Positions 21,059-32,279 are shown, counted from the stretch's first letter. The stretch: 64,000 nt of DNA from Eublepharis macularius (GCF_028583425.1 NC_072805.1:16502001-16566000); one strand, 5' to 3'. Numbers and translations: made by a program. Notes: a model not told the origin generated them from the sequence alone.

Positions 21059-21640
21059 GCTGACTCCATGAAGTGTCCTTGTATTATGTCAGAGCCTATC
21101 ACTGACAGAACAGCACGCTGGCTCAGACGGCACGCTACTGATTTCCATAAACACCCCTCGTTTTCTCTTCATTACAACGAAAGGAAAAGAACTTGAAAAG
21201 TTTGCAACGCTTAGTCCAAACAGTGCAACACTTTTACCAGAAACCTGGTGCTCCTTGCCAAGGCCCTTAAGAAAGGAAGCCAAACATACGCTTTTTCTGA
21301 AGGGCTTTAAAACTCACACGCTCTGCCCCATTATCACCATGGCTGTAACTTTTGCAGTATCCAACAATAATAAAAGTTGCTATTTTGAGCATCAAGTTCT
21401 GAAGCAAATGCCTGAAACCTGAGCTTGCTTCGCTGGTGCTCCTTTGAGTCACCAACCCAAAAAAAGTTACCCCATGACCATGCGGACATCAGACATCCAG
21501 CTGCCTCGAGCCAATAAAGAAACATGCAAGTGAGAAAACTTGTCTGGATGGTTAGCAGGCTAATTCTCCGTTCAGGATGAATCAGGACACCAGAGAACCA
21601 CACCATGAACCACAATTTAAATCACTAGTCAGTAAGACTA

Positions 21641-21828
21641 GGTCCATTTCCACACACCTTCATCCGGAACGCTGCAGAACGTCACGAAAAAACCGCAGAA
21701 GACAGCGTCTTCTCAGGCGAGTTTTGCACGACATCGCGCAACACTTGCACGAGAAGATGCTATCTTCCGCATTTTTTTCGCAATGTTCTGTGGCGTTCCA
21801 ATTGAAGGTGAGTAGTGTGGAAACGGCC
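21641..21828. mobile_element. Palindromic MITE, family A
   Basis: GGTCCATTTCCACAC with CTTCATCCGGAACGCTGC pairs with GTAGTGTGGAAACGGCC. The right arm retains GTGAGTAGT, while the left arm has lost the matching TACTCAC by a small deletion. The flanks read CTA and TAG. Confidence 0.82.
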
Positions 21829-22007
21829 TAGATTTAAATCATGTTTTTTTACATAAAGACTCACTCTTTTCTATATAAAGACTTCACACACTTAGCTTCT
21901 TGTGCAGGTCTATTCTACTCCCAACAATCTTCTATTCATTAATTTTTTTGGTTAGAGGTTGGTTCTGTGTACAAAGATTTACAAAAGAACGATGGGATTA
22001 AGGTCTT

Positions 22008-22245
22008 TTTCTCAACTGTCAAAAAGAGTCCAGTAGCACCTTTAAGACTATCCAATTTTATTATAGCATAAGCTTTCGAGAATCAAGTTCTCTTCATCAG
22101 ATGCCTGATCTGATGAAGAGAACTTGATTCTCGAAAGCTTATGCTATAATAAAATTGGTTAGTCTTAAAGGTGCTACTGGACTCTTTTTGATTTTGCTAC
22201 TACAGACTAACACGGCTATGTCCTCTGGATCTATTTCTCAACTGT
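22008..22245 (+). mobile_element. Penelope-type unit with best hammerhead-like core, 12-bp duplication
   Basis: TTTCTCAACTGT is duplicated at 22008-22019 and 22234-22245. A nearly perfect inverted pair sits between, joined at GCCTGAT (about 22103). In the forward copy CTGATGA is 22110-22116, one extra A follows, then stem GAGAA (22118-22122) pairs with TTCTC (22128-22132). GAAA is 22133-22136. A 3-bp stem AGC/GCT closes loop TTAT (22139-22142), and the predicted cleavage base is A22146. The inverted copy has the same core on the other strand. Confidence 0.88.
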
Positions 22246-22667
22246 GTATGTTTATTTTATAACCTTTTTGCTGTGAAGAAGAGACGTGATCTCTGCAGAC
22301 ACAAATTCACAGTTTTGAGAACTGTAAAACCAAGCATCTGTGAGAATATCTTCAAGATAGGAAAAACTGCCTAATAATCTTACAGAAACCTCTGGAAGAG
22401 CATGATATTGTGAATGGGTTAATGGAATTCGTTTATCAAAAAATGTAAACACTGCATGAATATATAACCTCATGCGACATAATTAAAAACTAATCCTTAT
22501 TTCATTATGATAACCTTTGAACTAGAATGTATCTTAAACAGAAAACTATCTTTAGATAGATTTTCCTCAAAAAAACATTTTATTGAAAAAATCCAATTTA
22601 AATTTTAAAAAATCCGATTTAAATCTAAAAATCTGATTTTTTTTTAATCATTGATTTTTATCCACCC

Positions 22668-23395
22668 TGATCAGAAGTGGTTTGCCATTGCCTGCCTCTG
22701 CATAGCAACTCCAGACTTCCTCGGCCGTCTCCCATCCAAGTATAACCAGAAACAACTCTGCTTAGCTTCTGAGATCTAATCAAACTGACAAATTAATATC
22801 AAATTATTTATGGTAATATCAAACGTATAATGTGCAAAGTGCAAAGTGAACCATTCAATTTCAATATAATACATCCATACAATACATATATCAATAACCA
22901 AAGTTATAATAGCCAAAAATAGACCAGATCGATAGTAATCAGTCCAACTGGTGCAAATAAGTTGTTATTTTCACGTCTGTGTAGACCATCCTCCGAACTG
23001 AAGGGAACTGTGGGTCGTCGTTCCAAGCAGCCTACGAGTCTACGCCAGCTGTGTTATCAATCCCCGTTTCACGAAAAACGCTTCCTCGCGGCACAGTACT
23101 CAATCACTCCAACCAGCTGACGTGGTCAGACGGAACAAACGTGAAAATAACAACTTATCTGCACCAGTTGGACTGATTACTATCGATCTGGTCTATTTTT
23201 GGCTATTATAGCCAACTTTCGTTATTGACATATGTATTGTATGGATGCATTATATTGGAATTGAATGGTTCACTTTGCACCTTATACATTTGACATTACC
23301 ATAAATAATGTGATATTAATTTGTCAGTTTGATTGTATTGCCTTCCCTTCTTGGTTTGACAAGATCGGGCTAGTCAGGCCATGGCACCAGGAATT
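22668..23395 (-). mobile_element. 5S-rRNA-derived SINE, split by a Penelope-type insertion
   Basis: The plus-strand text GGTTTGCCATTGCCTGCC, GTCTCCCATCCAAGTATAAC and CTGCTTAGCTTCTGAGATCT (to about 22790) continues after the insertion as GACAAGATCGGGCTAG (about 23361-23376). Together they restore the 5S-like end of the SINE. Confidence 0.7.
22785..23338 (-). mobile_element. Penelope-type unit, large inverted repeat, distinct family
   Basis: Arms of about 190 bp (ATCAAACTGACAAATTAATA near 22787 against TTAATTTGTCAGTTTGAT near 23318) flank a loop of about 165 bp. On the minus strand the loop carries GAGGA, A, GCG/CGT stem, then GAAA (complement of 23067-23070) and CGGGG. The CUG of the first box has changed to GCG. 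The sequence is unrelated to the other units, but layout and tail arrangement are the same. Confidence 0.7.
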
Positions 23396-23943
23396 TGGCC
23401 CATCTATTTAGTGGCCAACCAAATGCCCCTGTGAAGCTAACAAATAATGGCTATCCCATGCTCAGAGGCCCACTACCTCTGTACATGAGAGATTGCTTTA
23501 ACTAACAGAGGCTGAACGGCCTGTTGCTCTCTGTGGTTCTAACCTAGTAGCTGGGAGAAATAAAGTGATAGAAAATTTTTCTGCCCCGCATATGTAAGTA
23601 TAGCTTGTTTTTAGTTGTCAGACCTGCTACGTTGCCCATTGATCCTGTTAGATGGGTTACCCGTGGGATACGAAGCACAGACAAACCCCAGGGTTTGCAC
23701 ATGGTTCACCCTTCTGAATGGGGCATTGGCCTTCTTCTGCTAACATTACTTAAAATTTTGCTAATGTTATATAAATATTTAAATTATTTCATTAAATCCG
23801 AATTGGAACATTTCCAGAACTTTTTCCAGAGGACCCACATCACTGGAAATACAGTGCAAGCCAACTCAGGCCTATCAGCCTTTGTGCTTTTAAGTCTGAT
23901 ATCAAGTCCAGATAACAGCTGAGAGTATCTCTACACAATACTT

Positions 23944-24284
23944 TTGACATGTGTTCTTCACATGTCGGGAGATGTAATCTTAGCTGGGAAGCGTAGTTTT
24001 AAATGACAGAGATGGCAGAGATCACCCTGGAGAGGACAGATGCTCTCACAGCCCTCTGCCACCTCTGGTGTCTTCCCTTCTGGAGCCTTTGCCCTGCCCA
24101 GGCTCAGTTAATTCGAAGTTTTAAGCAGCGAGGGCAGCAGGATAAAAGTTCTGGAAGGGGAGCCAGTCCAGTACACCAGAGAGAATCCGTCCCCTATGGA
24201 GTGATCTCTGCTGGCTCTGTCTTTTTAAACTATGCTTCCCGGCTAACATTGCATCTCCCAACACTTGACAGACATGAGCCCTGG
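23944..24284. mobile_element. MITE with about 55-bp terminal inverted repeats
   Basis: GTCGGGAGATGTAATCTTAG with CTGGGAAGCGTAGTTTTAAA on the left matches the complement of TTTAAACTATGCTTCCCGGC and TAACATTGCATCTCCCAACA on the right. The 220-bp middle shows no family resemblance. The superfamily is not determined. Confidence 0.65.
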
Positions 24285-24299
24285 CATCTCTAAGGCAAA

Positions 24300-25270
24300 C
24301 ACTTTAGTCAATTGCGGCCACCGAAACTATCATTACGAGAACGTGGTAGGATCTAGTTTGGTGGGAAAACAGGCAGAATCCACTGGAATTTGAGACAGAC
24401 TGAACAGACTACTGGTGACAGTGGCTTGGTAGGCAGAAAAATAATGCCCGCCTGCCCGGGAAGCATATTATTTTCAGGATTAGAAGCCAGAAATCTTTCT
24501 AAGGACATAAAGGAAGAAGACTGATAAACAGTGCAACTGAACGGCAGGCGCCAGTGTAAGATATATCTGTATGGGCTCATCCCACGTTCACATAAAACTA
24601 CAGTCCAGTCAATACTTCACCAGTACACAAGTTTGAAGCCAAATTGTAAAAGAATCTGAAACAAACAAGCATCCTCAAATGATTAACTGCTTATCTGATG
24701 GTTCCCGAACCTTTTCAACCCGCCTGATCTTGCCAATTCATGCAAGTTTTGCTTTTTTACAACTATCAGGACATGCGTTTATCTCTCAAGCTGTCCGGGA
24801 GAGATCACCTCCTGCTGAGATCATTGTGCAAGAAAGGAAAAGAAGCTCTGGGACTGCATTTGAGCCCGTTGCAAAACTTTTCGAAAACAAGGTAAAAGTC
24901 ATTTCTCAAATGGTTCCCAGCAGAAAGTGTTGGGCACCCTACACAAATCCAGTACATACCAACATCTTTGCACACAAACTTCAGATTATAAAGTGCTCAG
25001 GACTGAGAAGCCAATGGTTGTATCGATGGCTTTTTAAGCCTTTTGCATTAACAAACTAAGGAGGTCAGAAGGCGCAACTTTCCATTCATACAGGCAAACA
25101 ACCAAAAATGAGGCCAGATGTCCACCATACCGACTCAACATACTCACAGTCAATGGGGAAGAGTAGGAATGAATAGTGCACACCCAACCACAATGACACC
25201 AGATTGCTGAACAGCGAGAGCTTTAACCATGTTCAATTTTACTAGGGTGATTATCTCCATAAAAACATTC
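24300..25270. other. No gene seen
   Basis: The plus-strand frame at 24679-25059 (126 codons) has no known domain and no matching splice context. I do not support it as a gene. Confidence 0.4.
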
Positions 25271-25923
25271 AAGTCCCTAAAGACTTAAGGGAATGAATTC
25301 AAATTGTTGGCATTGCAAGAAGGTAAAGGGATATTATGTTCATCTTTGGTGGGAATGTCCTAAAGTAACTGAATTTTGGCAAAACGTTCTGGAAAAGATG
25401 GAGGATTTATGTAAAGTTAAATTAGAATTGACAGGGAAGGTATTGTTTATGGGAGTTCTGGGGAATAATAAAGTAGATAATTCTAAACAGGAGTTGTTTA
25501 AAACAATGATCATTGCTGCACATGCAATCATAGCTTATGGCTGGAAGGATGCGGCAAAGTGGACTATGGGTAGATGGAATCTGTATCGATATCAAATGAT
25601 CCAATCAGACATTCTGGCCATATTAAAACAAAAAAAGACATGGGAGGATAATATATTAGAGATAAGGAAGAAATGGCTTGGGTATATAAATTGGGTAAGG
25701 GAAGGGGGGCCCAACAAAGATACATTTGACAAAATCCAAAGGGTGTGGTTATGGTTGCAAGTATAAAGTATTATTTTCCAATTGGTCACTTACGGGAGGG
25801 GGGGGAGGGTAACATAAAGGGGAAAAGGTTGTATTGATGTAGGATTATGTTAATGTAATGGAAGTGACTATGTATGGCTATGTAAACAAAGACATCAATA
25901 CAATAAAAAAGTCCCTACAGACT
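25271..25923 (+). mobile_element. 5'-truncated L1 LINE with 15-bp target duplication
   Basis: AAGTCCCTAAAGACT (25271-25285) and AAGTCCCTACAGACT (25909-25923) differ at one base and bracket about 620 bp. The insert carries the ORF2 C terminus and ends in a CAATAAAAAA-type tail. A target duplication plus an intact terminal frame suggests a fairly recent insertion. Confidence 0.88.
25293..25766 (+). pseudogene. L1 ORF2 C-terminal fragment
   Basis: The 157-residue frame begins near a zinc-knuckle-like C-x2-C-x7-H-x4-C (CWHCKKVKGYYVHLWWECP). That is typical of the C-terminal segment after the L1 reverse transcriptase, and the frame runs without stops to its natural end at WLWLQV. The endonuclease and polymerase domains are absent through 5' truncation. 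The first methionine is incidental. Confidence 0.85.
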
Positions 25924-26268
25924 GGTTCTTAGAGCAGCTTCTAAAGCTCAATTTAATTAAAATACATTTCAAGACACAACCCCAAGTTAAGTTTTCCTAA
26001 CAGTGGGCATCACTTAGCTTCAGTCTGCCAGTTTGGGGAGGGGGGCAGCACATTAAGTGAAACTGCAACTGACATTCCAGTATTGCTGCGAAGCAAAACT
26101 ACCCATCTGCGAAATACTTTCTATCTTGTGCTTGGTGACTTTACCAAGACATTTGCCTTCATCAGAAAGAAGGGAAAAGAAAATTAAAACACAGATCTCA
26201 TTTTGTTACAATTCTCTGTCCAAGACAACTCTTATAGAATTAAGAACACTGCTTAGTTTTGTAATTGA

Positions 26269-26386
26269 GGGCCAAGCTACACATGATGAATGACACTTGA
26301 ACGGCAAGTGTATTTCTCCCTGTTCACTTGCCCTCCACTCAATCCACTTGCCGTTCAAGTGTCATTCGTCATGTGTAGCTTGGCCC
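26269..26386. mobile_element. PIF/Harbinger-like MITE, family L (short form)
   Basis: GGGCCAAGCTACACATGATG and GTCATGTGTAGCTTGGCCC form the ends, with internal ACACTTGAACGGCAAGTG. TGA is duplicated at 26266-26268 and 26387-26389. It has the same length (118 bp) as 47944-48061. Confidence 0.85.
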
Positions 26387-26480
26387 TGAGTTTTAAACAC
26401 TGGGGTATGGGGGCGGGTCGTTCCATGCAGCAAAATATAATTCTGATCTCCAAACCACTCTGTCTGTCTCATTTTAATCC

Positions 26481-26684
26481 TTCCCTTTCTCCAAGGAGCC
26501 CTGGATGGCTTATTTGGTTCTCCCTTTCCCTTTTATCCTCACAACAACCCTTTGAAGTAGGTTAGGCTGAGAAAGACTGAGTGGTCCAAGGTCATCTAGC
26601 AAGTTTCCACAACTGAATGATAACGTGAACCCAGGCGACCTGGTCCTAGTCTGACACTCTGACCAACACATCACAGTGGCTCTG
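26481..26684 (-). mobile_element. tRNA-derived SINE, family S2
   Basis: The plus-strand text shows TTTTATCCTCACAACAACCC, GTAGGTTAGGCTGAGAAAG, a B-box complement region GTGAACCCAGGCGACCTGG, then CACTCTGACCAACACATCAC. The order is inverted, so the element is on the minus strand. Confidence 0.75.
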
Positions 26685-26712
26685 AAGAATAAAAAGATGC
26701 CAGAGAATTTAG

Positions 26713-26752
26713 CAAGATTTGAGTCCAGTAGTACCTTAAAGACTAATAACAG
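26713..26752 (-). mobile_element. Penelope-type tail fragment
   Basis: GAGTCCAGTAGTACCTTAAA GACTAAT is the inverted tail seen in complete units such as 22022-22060. No core is present. Confidence 0.55.
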
Positions 26753-26779
26753 TTTCCAGATACCCTGGAAAATCTTGCT

Positions 26780-27340
26780 GGTCTAAGTTGCTAACATGTT
26801 ACCTTGCTCATGTACTGCACGCCAATTCAGGTACCCACCTGGAACTATCTTCAGAGAATTTAGCAATTCCTGCTCTATAGCACTATTGGTGGTCCCTGGC
26901 CCCAGGGAGGTCTGCCTGGCCTTGACCAGAGCCAGGCCTTCTCGGTCCTGGCTCCTACCTGGTGGAACTCTGTCTAGTAAGACCAAGGCCTAGCAGGATT
27001 TACTATCTTTCCACCGGGCCTGTAAGACAGAGATGTTCCGCCAGATATATGGCTGAGACTAGGCTAGGCCTGGATAGAGGAGGAAAAGGGAATACCGGAT
27101 CCCTCCCTACTAGAGTCGACCACCATCCAGTTTAAATTGGCAGATTGACTACCTCCATTAGCTGACTGCTGCTATCTTGTATATCTTAACTTTATATTGT
27201 ACTGCTGTGAGGTCCATTGATTTTAAACTGTTTTTTAAGATGTAAGTTTTATTATGAAGGTTTTTATCTGATGTCATCTGTCCCAGGCCTGCTCGTGCGG
27301 GGAGGGTGGAACAAAAGTCAAAATAAATAAATATCGTCTG
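26780..27340 (+). pseudogene. LINE 3' end with ORF2 C-terminal remnant (L2-like)
   Basis: A broken frame reads ..LPGGTLSSKTKA.. and, in another phase, ..FHRACKTEMFRQIYG... This is the C-terminal pattern of L2-like ORF2 proteins (..LLSFHRACKTEMF..). It ends with a 3' region GGAACAAAAGTCAAAATAAA TAAATA. Frameshifts and stops show that it is inactive. Confidence 0.6.
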
Positions 27341-27394
27341 TGACCATGAGCTATAATTATCAGTTGCAATTCTGCCTGCTGTTGAAAGTGAGGC

Positions 27395-27930
27395 TTTTTA
27401 TTGATTTTATTTAAAGCATTTCTATACCGCCTTTCCACTTAATTCAGGGTCCCCAAGGGAGCAAACATTAAAAACATTTAAAAACAAATATATATAAGCT
27501 ATTTAAAGCAATTAAATAAAATATAACAAACATATAAAAGTATAAACACATAAAAAGGAAGGAAGGATTAATAAGAATTAGTGCCAAACAAAACAGAAAA
27601 GTCCCTAGTTGCTGCTGAAGGCAAAGACGGAGAGAGAAAGACGGCTCTCCCTAGGGAGGGAGTTCCAAAGTTCCACTGCCACAACCAAGAAGGCCCTTTT
27701 CCAGGTTGCCACCCATCTCGCCGCAGATGTTCTAGCCCTGATGTTCTTTCTGCAGGGCATCCAAGTAACCTTTGACCTGCAAAGGTGCTCTGTCCCATAA
27801 CTCCTGACACGAGGCTGCAGGCAAAAATCAGCAATATGCACAGGATTGTACCCCCTTTATCTGATCCAATTTTGACCACCTGCGTGTCTCTACTGTAAGG
27901 CCCCTGCGACATGTTGCACATTGGACACAG
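27395..27930 (-). pseudogene. LINE 3' end with ORF2 C-terminal remnant
   Basis: The plus-strand text starts ATTTCTATACCGCCTTTCCA, has an AT-rich 3' region with AAAACATTTAAAAACA, then GGAGGGAGTTCCAAAGTTCC and AGAAGGCCCTTTTCCAGG. This is the inverted 3' end of an L2/CR1-like LINE. No intact frame remains. Confidence 0.6.
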
Positions 27931-27989
27931 CAGCCATAACAGCCAAGTCTAAGAGGCTACATACCATCTTAGGAGCAGAGTTGTCACAT

Positions 27990-28370
27990 AATCAGAGTCC
28001 CGCTGGACCAGGCTGGTGGTCCATCTAGCCCAGTACTCTGTCTCATGCAGCGGCCCACCAGTTATTCTGGAGGTCCAATTAACAGGGCGTAGAGGCCACG
28101 GCCTTCACATTACGTCGCCTCCTGGACACTGGCTTTCAAAGGGTGATTACCGCTGGACGTTCAGCTTCCCTTTAGCCATCTTTGCTAGCGCCCATTGCTA
28201 GACCTGTCCTTCATCAAGCTGTCTAATCTTCATCTATGTTCGGGGCCATCTCTACTGCCACCGGTGGTGAATTCCACAGTTTAACACTAACTGAATAATA
28301 AAGTATTTTCTTTAGTCTGTCCTGAACCTATTAGCCAACAATTTCATTGGGTGCCCCCCACATTCTTGTA
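27990..28370 (-). repeat. Old interspersed repeat (LINE 3'-region type)
   Basis: GCTGGTGGTCCATCTAGCCC, GGTGGTGAATTCCACAGTTT and CTTTAGTCTGTCCTGAACCT are diagnostic phrases of a common squamate repeat. The same family in the other direction lies at 61985-62345 (GAATTCACTGCCACCAGG, GTGGACTAGGTAGACC). Confidence 0.55.
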
Positions 28371-28430
28371 TTATAGAAGAGGCAGAATAAACTCCCTGTA
28401 TCCACTTTTTCTACCCCAGCTATGGCTTCC

Positions 28431-28828
28431 CTTTGCTATAGGGATCCCAGATCTCCCAGTGGGGGCTGAGGATCCCCCACTCTCAGCATCCCCCCGCCCC
28501 CGCCACTACTCACCTGGCCAGGGGGGAGGCACGGGAATGGGCCTCCTGGCACGGCTCAGTGACATCACTTCCCAGAAGTGATGCCATTGCACCGCCCTGA
28601 GAGTGTTCCTGTGCTTTGCAGCAGGCCAATTTGGGGTCCAAATCAGCTTGCTGCGAAGTGCATACATGCTCCTGTGCCTTCACAGTCACATGGCTTCCCA
28701 GAAGTGACGTCTTTGGACAGGCATGGGAGCATGCGCAAAGAGCAAAGACAAGGTGAGTGCCACCGCGCACGCACACACAAACCCCGCCCCGTGGGAGGAG
28801 AAGGGGGCCTGGCAACTCTACTTCGCTA
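28431..28828. mobile_element. hAT-type MITE, family B
   Basis: CTTTGCTA (28431-28438) and CTTCGCTA (28821-28828) flank ends TAGGGATCCCAGATC and CCTGGCAACTCTA. Paired AAGTGATGCCATTGC and CCAGAAGTGACGTC motifs and a GCATGCGC-like core are present. Its 5' part differs from 11189-11562, so it is a subfamily. Confidence 0.78.
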
Positions 28829-29420
28829 TCTTTTTTTTAGACTGAAGAGTCCCCGACTCCCAAGCCTTTCTTCACAGGAAAGGTGCTCCAGCCCCCAGTC
28901 ATTTTTATTTCCCCCATACTGCCTTCAGAGACACAGCAGGCCGCTTTGCACAGTGCTTTAAACACCCACTTGCTTCCATAGCAAACTACTGAATGGGGGA
29001 AAACATATGTGCACTCTGCATATAGTCGATCCAGAGTGAGTTAAGCCACACCAATAGAAAATTGGTGTGTGTCTGTGTGTCTGTGTGTACCGCTCCTTTG
29101 CCACTCACTTGAGCACCACCCAATATCCCATCTCCTACCCTCCTTTGAGCAGTTGAGTCAGGAAGGGGGCAGTGCAGCCATAGCGCAACACTGCAGACAC
29201 TCCGTACGGTGCTACGGCAGCTGCTTTTGCAGTTCCACACTTGCCTTGTAGCCTTAAAGCCGGGGAAGGACAAAATAGGACAGCCTAGGCTATCTTCTAC
29301 TAGGATGCATGTTTGGGGGGGGGCACGAGGGCACAGAAGCCAGCCATTGCCAGATATATTGCACTGAGCCTGCACATGGCTGCCTGCCATCTACTTGCCC
29401 CAGGCAACCCGGTGATTGCT
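28829..29420. other. No gene; GT-rich tract
   Basis: An interrupted GTGTGTCTGT tract is at 29065-29090 and a G run at 29316-29325. No repeat element or gene is recognised. Confidence 0.4.
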
Positions 29421-29662
29421 TATTTATTAATTCTACATCGTTTATACACCTTGTGTTTCTCCCCGATGGGAGCCCAAAGTGGCTTACATCATTCTCCTCG
29501 CCTCCATTTTATCCTTATGACAACTTTGTGAGGTAGGCTTGGCTGAGAGAACGTGACTGGCCCATTATCACCCAATAAGCTCCCATGGCAGAGCAGGGAT
29601 TCGAACCCGGGTCTCCCAGATCCTAGTCCAACACCCTAACCGCTACAACCACACTGGCTCTC
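29421..29662 (-). mobile_element. tRNA-derived SINE, family S2, near full length
   Basis: The inverted order shows TCTCCCCGATGGGAGCCCAA, CATTTTATCCTTATGACAAC, a B-box complement GGATTCGAACCCGGGTCTCC, and the A-box side CTAACCGCTACAACCACACT. It is one of the best-preserved copies of this family in the window. Confidence 0.85.
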
Positions 29663-30139
29663 CAGATGTCAGGTATTAAGTATCAGGGTTGATGTAAACG
29701 TAACGCTGGCGGGGAAAACCACTCACACGGCAGGACTGCTCCCCGGAGTAAAACAGCGATGCTTGCCTACAAAGCTAGTCAGTCCGGGCACACCGTCCCC
29801 CCCTCCAGGCCCCTCACCTCTAGAATAGTCACACAGTCAACCCTAGCCCTGATCCAAAGTCTCAGGGGTGCCTAAAGCACAGTTGTATCGACACCGTCCT
29901 ATACTTAGAGTTGCCGGAACAGCTGCTTCCTCCCAGACAACACGCTCAGGGCTGGAAAGGAAACTGGCTCATCACCGGGAAGCTCAAGCCCTCAATCCAA
30001 AAATCCCCAAGTAGTTCCTAAGTAAACATTAATGCCAGTTTCCATGACTTCCACCATGTTAGCCTTGAACGGAATCTTCCTTGTTCCAGTCTTACCCTCT
30101 CATCTCTTGCACTATTTCTTACCTACCGACCCAGCATAT

Positions 30140-30223
30140 TTTTTTTTATTCCACCCATCTTTCAAAGAGCTCAGGGTAGCATATATCTATCAATCTACCT
30201 ATCACTTATGTGCTAGTACATGG

Positions 30224-30301
<78 letters not shown>

Positions 30302-30360
30302 ATTCCGCCTTCGGGGCAGGACACATCATAAAATCACAGTTTAAAATACAGTAAATAAAC
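30140..30360 (-). repeat. LINE/SINE 3' tail interrupted by a (CTTT)n microsatellite
   Basis: About 20 CTTT units (30222-30301) lie between TATTCCACCCATCTTTCAAA and TATTCCGCCTTCGGGGCAGG. The second segment, followed by AAAATCACAGTTTAAAATAC, resembles an inverted LINE tail. The tract is pure enough to be polymorphic. Confidence 0.7.
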
Positions 30361-30486
30361 TTCACAGCAGAGGGGGGAATTCACCCCAAGTCTTCCAGAT
30401 TCCAATCTGACAATCTAGCCACAACACCGCATTCGCTCTTGTCCTCCTATGGAAAAACACTACTGGTGTTTCCCACAACTCGTACA

Positions 30487-31129
30487 AAAAGAGCTGCCTT
30501 AGTGATAAGGCAAAACAATTTTGGTCTAAAATGTACACAGAAATGTGGAAAATTATGAAGCGCAACTTGCCAAAAAATCCTGAAATGTTTTTGTTAGGAC
30601 TTAATATGGAAAATGTAAATGTAACGGATATAACATTATTATGGTATGTGATTGTAGCAGCTAGACTACTGTACGCGCAATATTGGAAGCAAGAGGAGAT
30701 ACCAGAAGTTGAAGAATGGATACAAAAACTGTTATATATGGTGGAAATGGAAAGTTGACCAGAAAACTGAAGGAACAAAGTTCAAATGAATTTTTAAAGT
30801 ACTGGGAAAAACTTAAAGAATATTTGGAAAAGAAGTGGGATGTAAAAAGTCAATTGTGGTCTATAGATAATTTTTGATGTATGTAGAATAATGGGGTAAG
30901 TTTTATGTATGAACTTTACCTCTGAAAATAAGAAGTAATAGAATGAATATTTTAAGAATTAAAAGGGTTTCAGTGCTGTTGGGGGTCAAGGGAGAGGGAG
31001 GGAGGGAGGGTGGGGAATGCATATAATAATTGGTAATTGTGAGGTAATTGATATATAAAGAACAAAATGAAGTTGACTTTATATGTAATACTTATGTTAA
31101 CCTGCCCCCCCCCCAAAAGAGCTGCCTTA
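30487..31129 (+). mobile_element. 5'-truncated L1 LINE with 15-bp target duplication
   Basis: AAAAGAGCTGCCTTA is repeated exactly at 30487-30501 and 31115-31129. The insert has an ORF2 end, a G-rich region (30975-31010) and a 3' end that is C-rich, not A-rich. It differs in subfamily from the L1 at 25271-25923. Confidence 0.85.
30531..30877 (+). pseudogene. L1 ORF2 C-terminal fragment, one frameshift
   Basis: A 75-codon frame (..NPEMFLLGLNM.., ..AARLLYAQYWK..) stops at 30758. A second frame continues the homologous text (..FLKYWEKLKEYLEKKWDVK..) to a stop near 30877. The pattern matches L1 ORF2 C termini with a frameshift at about 30755-30760. I describe the break only. Confidence 0.75.
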
Positions 31130-31478
31130 AAAGATCTTCTCAGGCCCACTTCTGCCAAGACTTCTTTGGTCTTGGGGGTTGGACTAGATGACCCTAACAG
31201 ATGACCCTAGAGGTCTCTTCTATCCCTGTGATTCAATTGTTCTTCCTGAGGCAATCAAGCCCCTGGTCGTCCAACTGCGATGGACCCCACCTCACAACTT
31301 GTGATTCAAGTATCAACCTTGTCTGTTCCGTGTGGAATGTAAATGTCTTGGAAAAGACCTTGCAAGGGGATAAAAGTGCATAGAATGCTTAATTTTAGTG
31401 GCGCGTCCACCCCAAAGGCTCTGCTTTCAATAATTATTTAAAATATACATCTTAGCATGATGCTTTTGATGTGTATTA

Positions 31479-31623
31479 CAGTGATTCCGCACACGTTGGA
31501 TAATGCACTTTCAATGCACTTTATCGTTTGAGGTGGATTTTTGTTCCGCACACGAAAAAATTCATTCCAAATGATCAATAAAGAGGATTGGAAGTGCATT
31601 ATCCAACATGTGTGGAATCAGCC
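31479..31623. mobile_element. Palindromic MITE, family I, with TTA flanks
   Basis: CAGTGATTCCGCACACGTTGG pairs (18 of 21 positions shown in motif) with CCAACATGTGTGGAATCA. TTA lies on both sides (31476-31478 and 31624-31626), supporting a 3-bp duplication and a PIF/Harbinger-like origin. Confidence 0.8.
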
Positions 31624-31829
31624 TTAGATGTACTATCAGACAAGCTGGTTGAAGCATCTCACACCTATTCTGGGGGAACTGATTTCCGATCAGATCAAGG
31701 TGCCAATATTTTGCATATCTCACCCCTAAATTAATTGTTAAATTCGTCCCACCATCTAAGTCTTCCTCTGCAGTTGATCTGATTTCATCTCACACCTGCT
31801 CTTTTGACCGGATTTTGTTTTATTTGTTT

Positions 31830-32262
31830 ACTCTATTATTTATAGCTCTCCTTTCTCAAGAGGATTACAAAACGTAGAAACAATGCAAACAGTCAGCACA
31901 AGACATTCGACAAGCCGGCAACAGAACCCAGAATACGAAATTTAGAAGACGACGCAGACAGTCTAAGATACCATAAAACAACACAGAAAATGGATTACAA
32001 AGGCAGAAGAAAATGTAAAAGCAAAAGCGATACATACAGCAAACAGTGCAATAGATTATATTCGTGTGCCTTTAGAAAAGCGTCTTCCTGAAACATTCCT
32101 TAACACTACAGCCCTTTATAGAAAAGCCCTCCCAAACATTTTTCCTTTTGCTCACTCTGCAGAACGACAGAAGTGTGAGAGCCTTTTTGTAAGATCCCTT
32201 TCTCTGAGTATTTAACGTGGCCCGATTGTGTACATTTCTAAGCATCTGAAGTAGTGAGCTCT
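31830..32262 (-). mobile_element. LINE 3' region, diverged
   Basis: TTTATAGCTCTCCTTTCTCA AGAGGATTACA at one end and AGAAAAGCCCTCCCAAACAT with CACTCTGCAGAACGAC at the other follow the inverted layout of 47905-48472. They are much more diverged and lack an intact frame. Confidence 0.5.
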
Positions 32263-32279
32263 GACTCACGGATGGCCTT

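Noticed and set aside
24679..25059. 126-codon frame
   Set aside because: No conserved motif, no splice context, and codon pattern like surrounding non-coding DNA.
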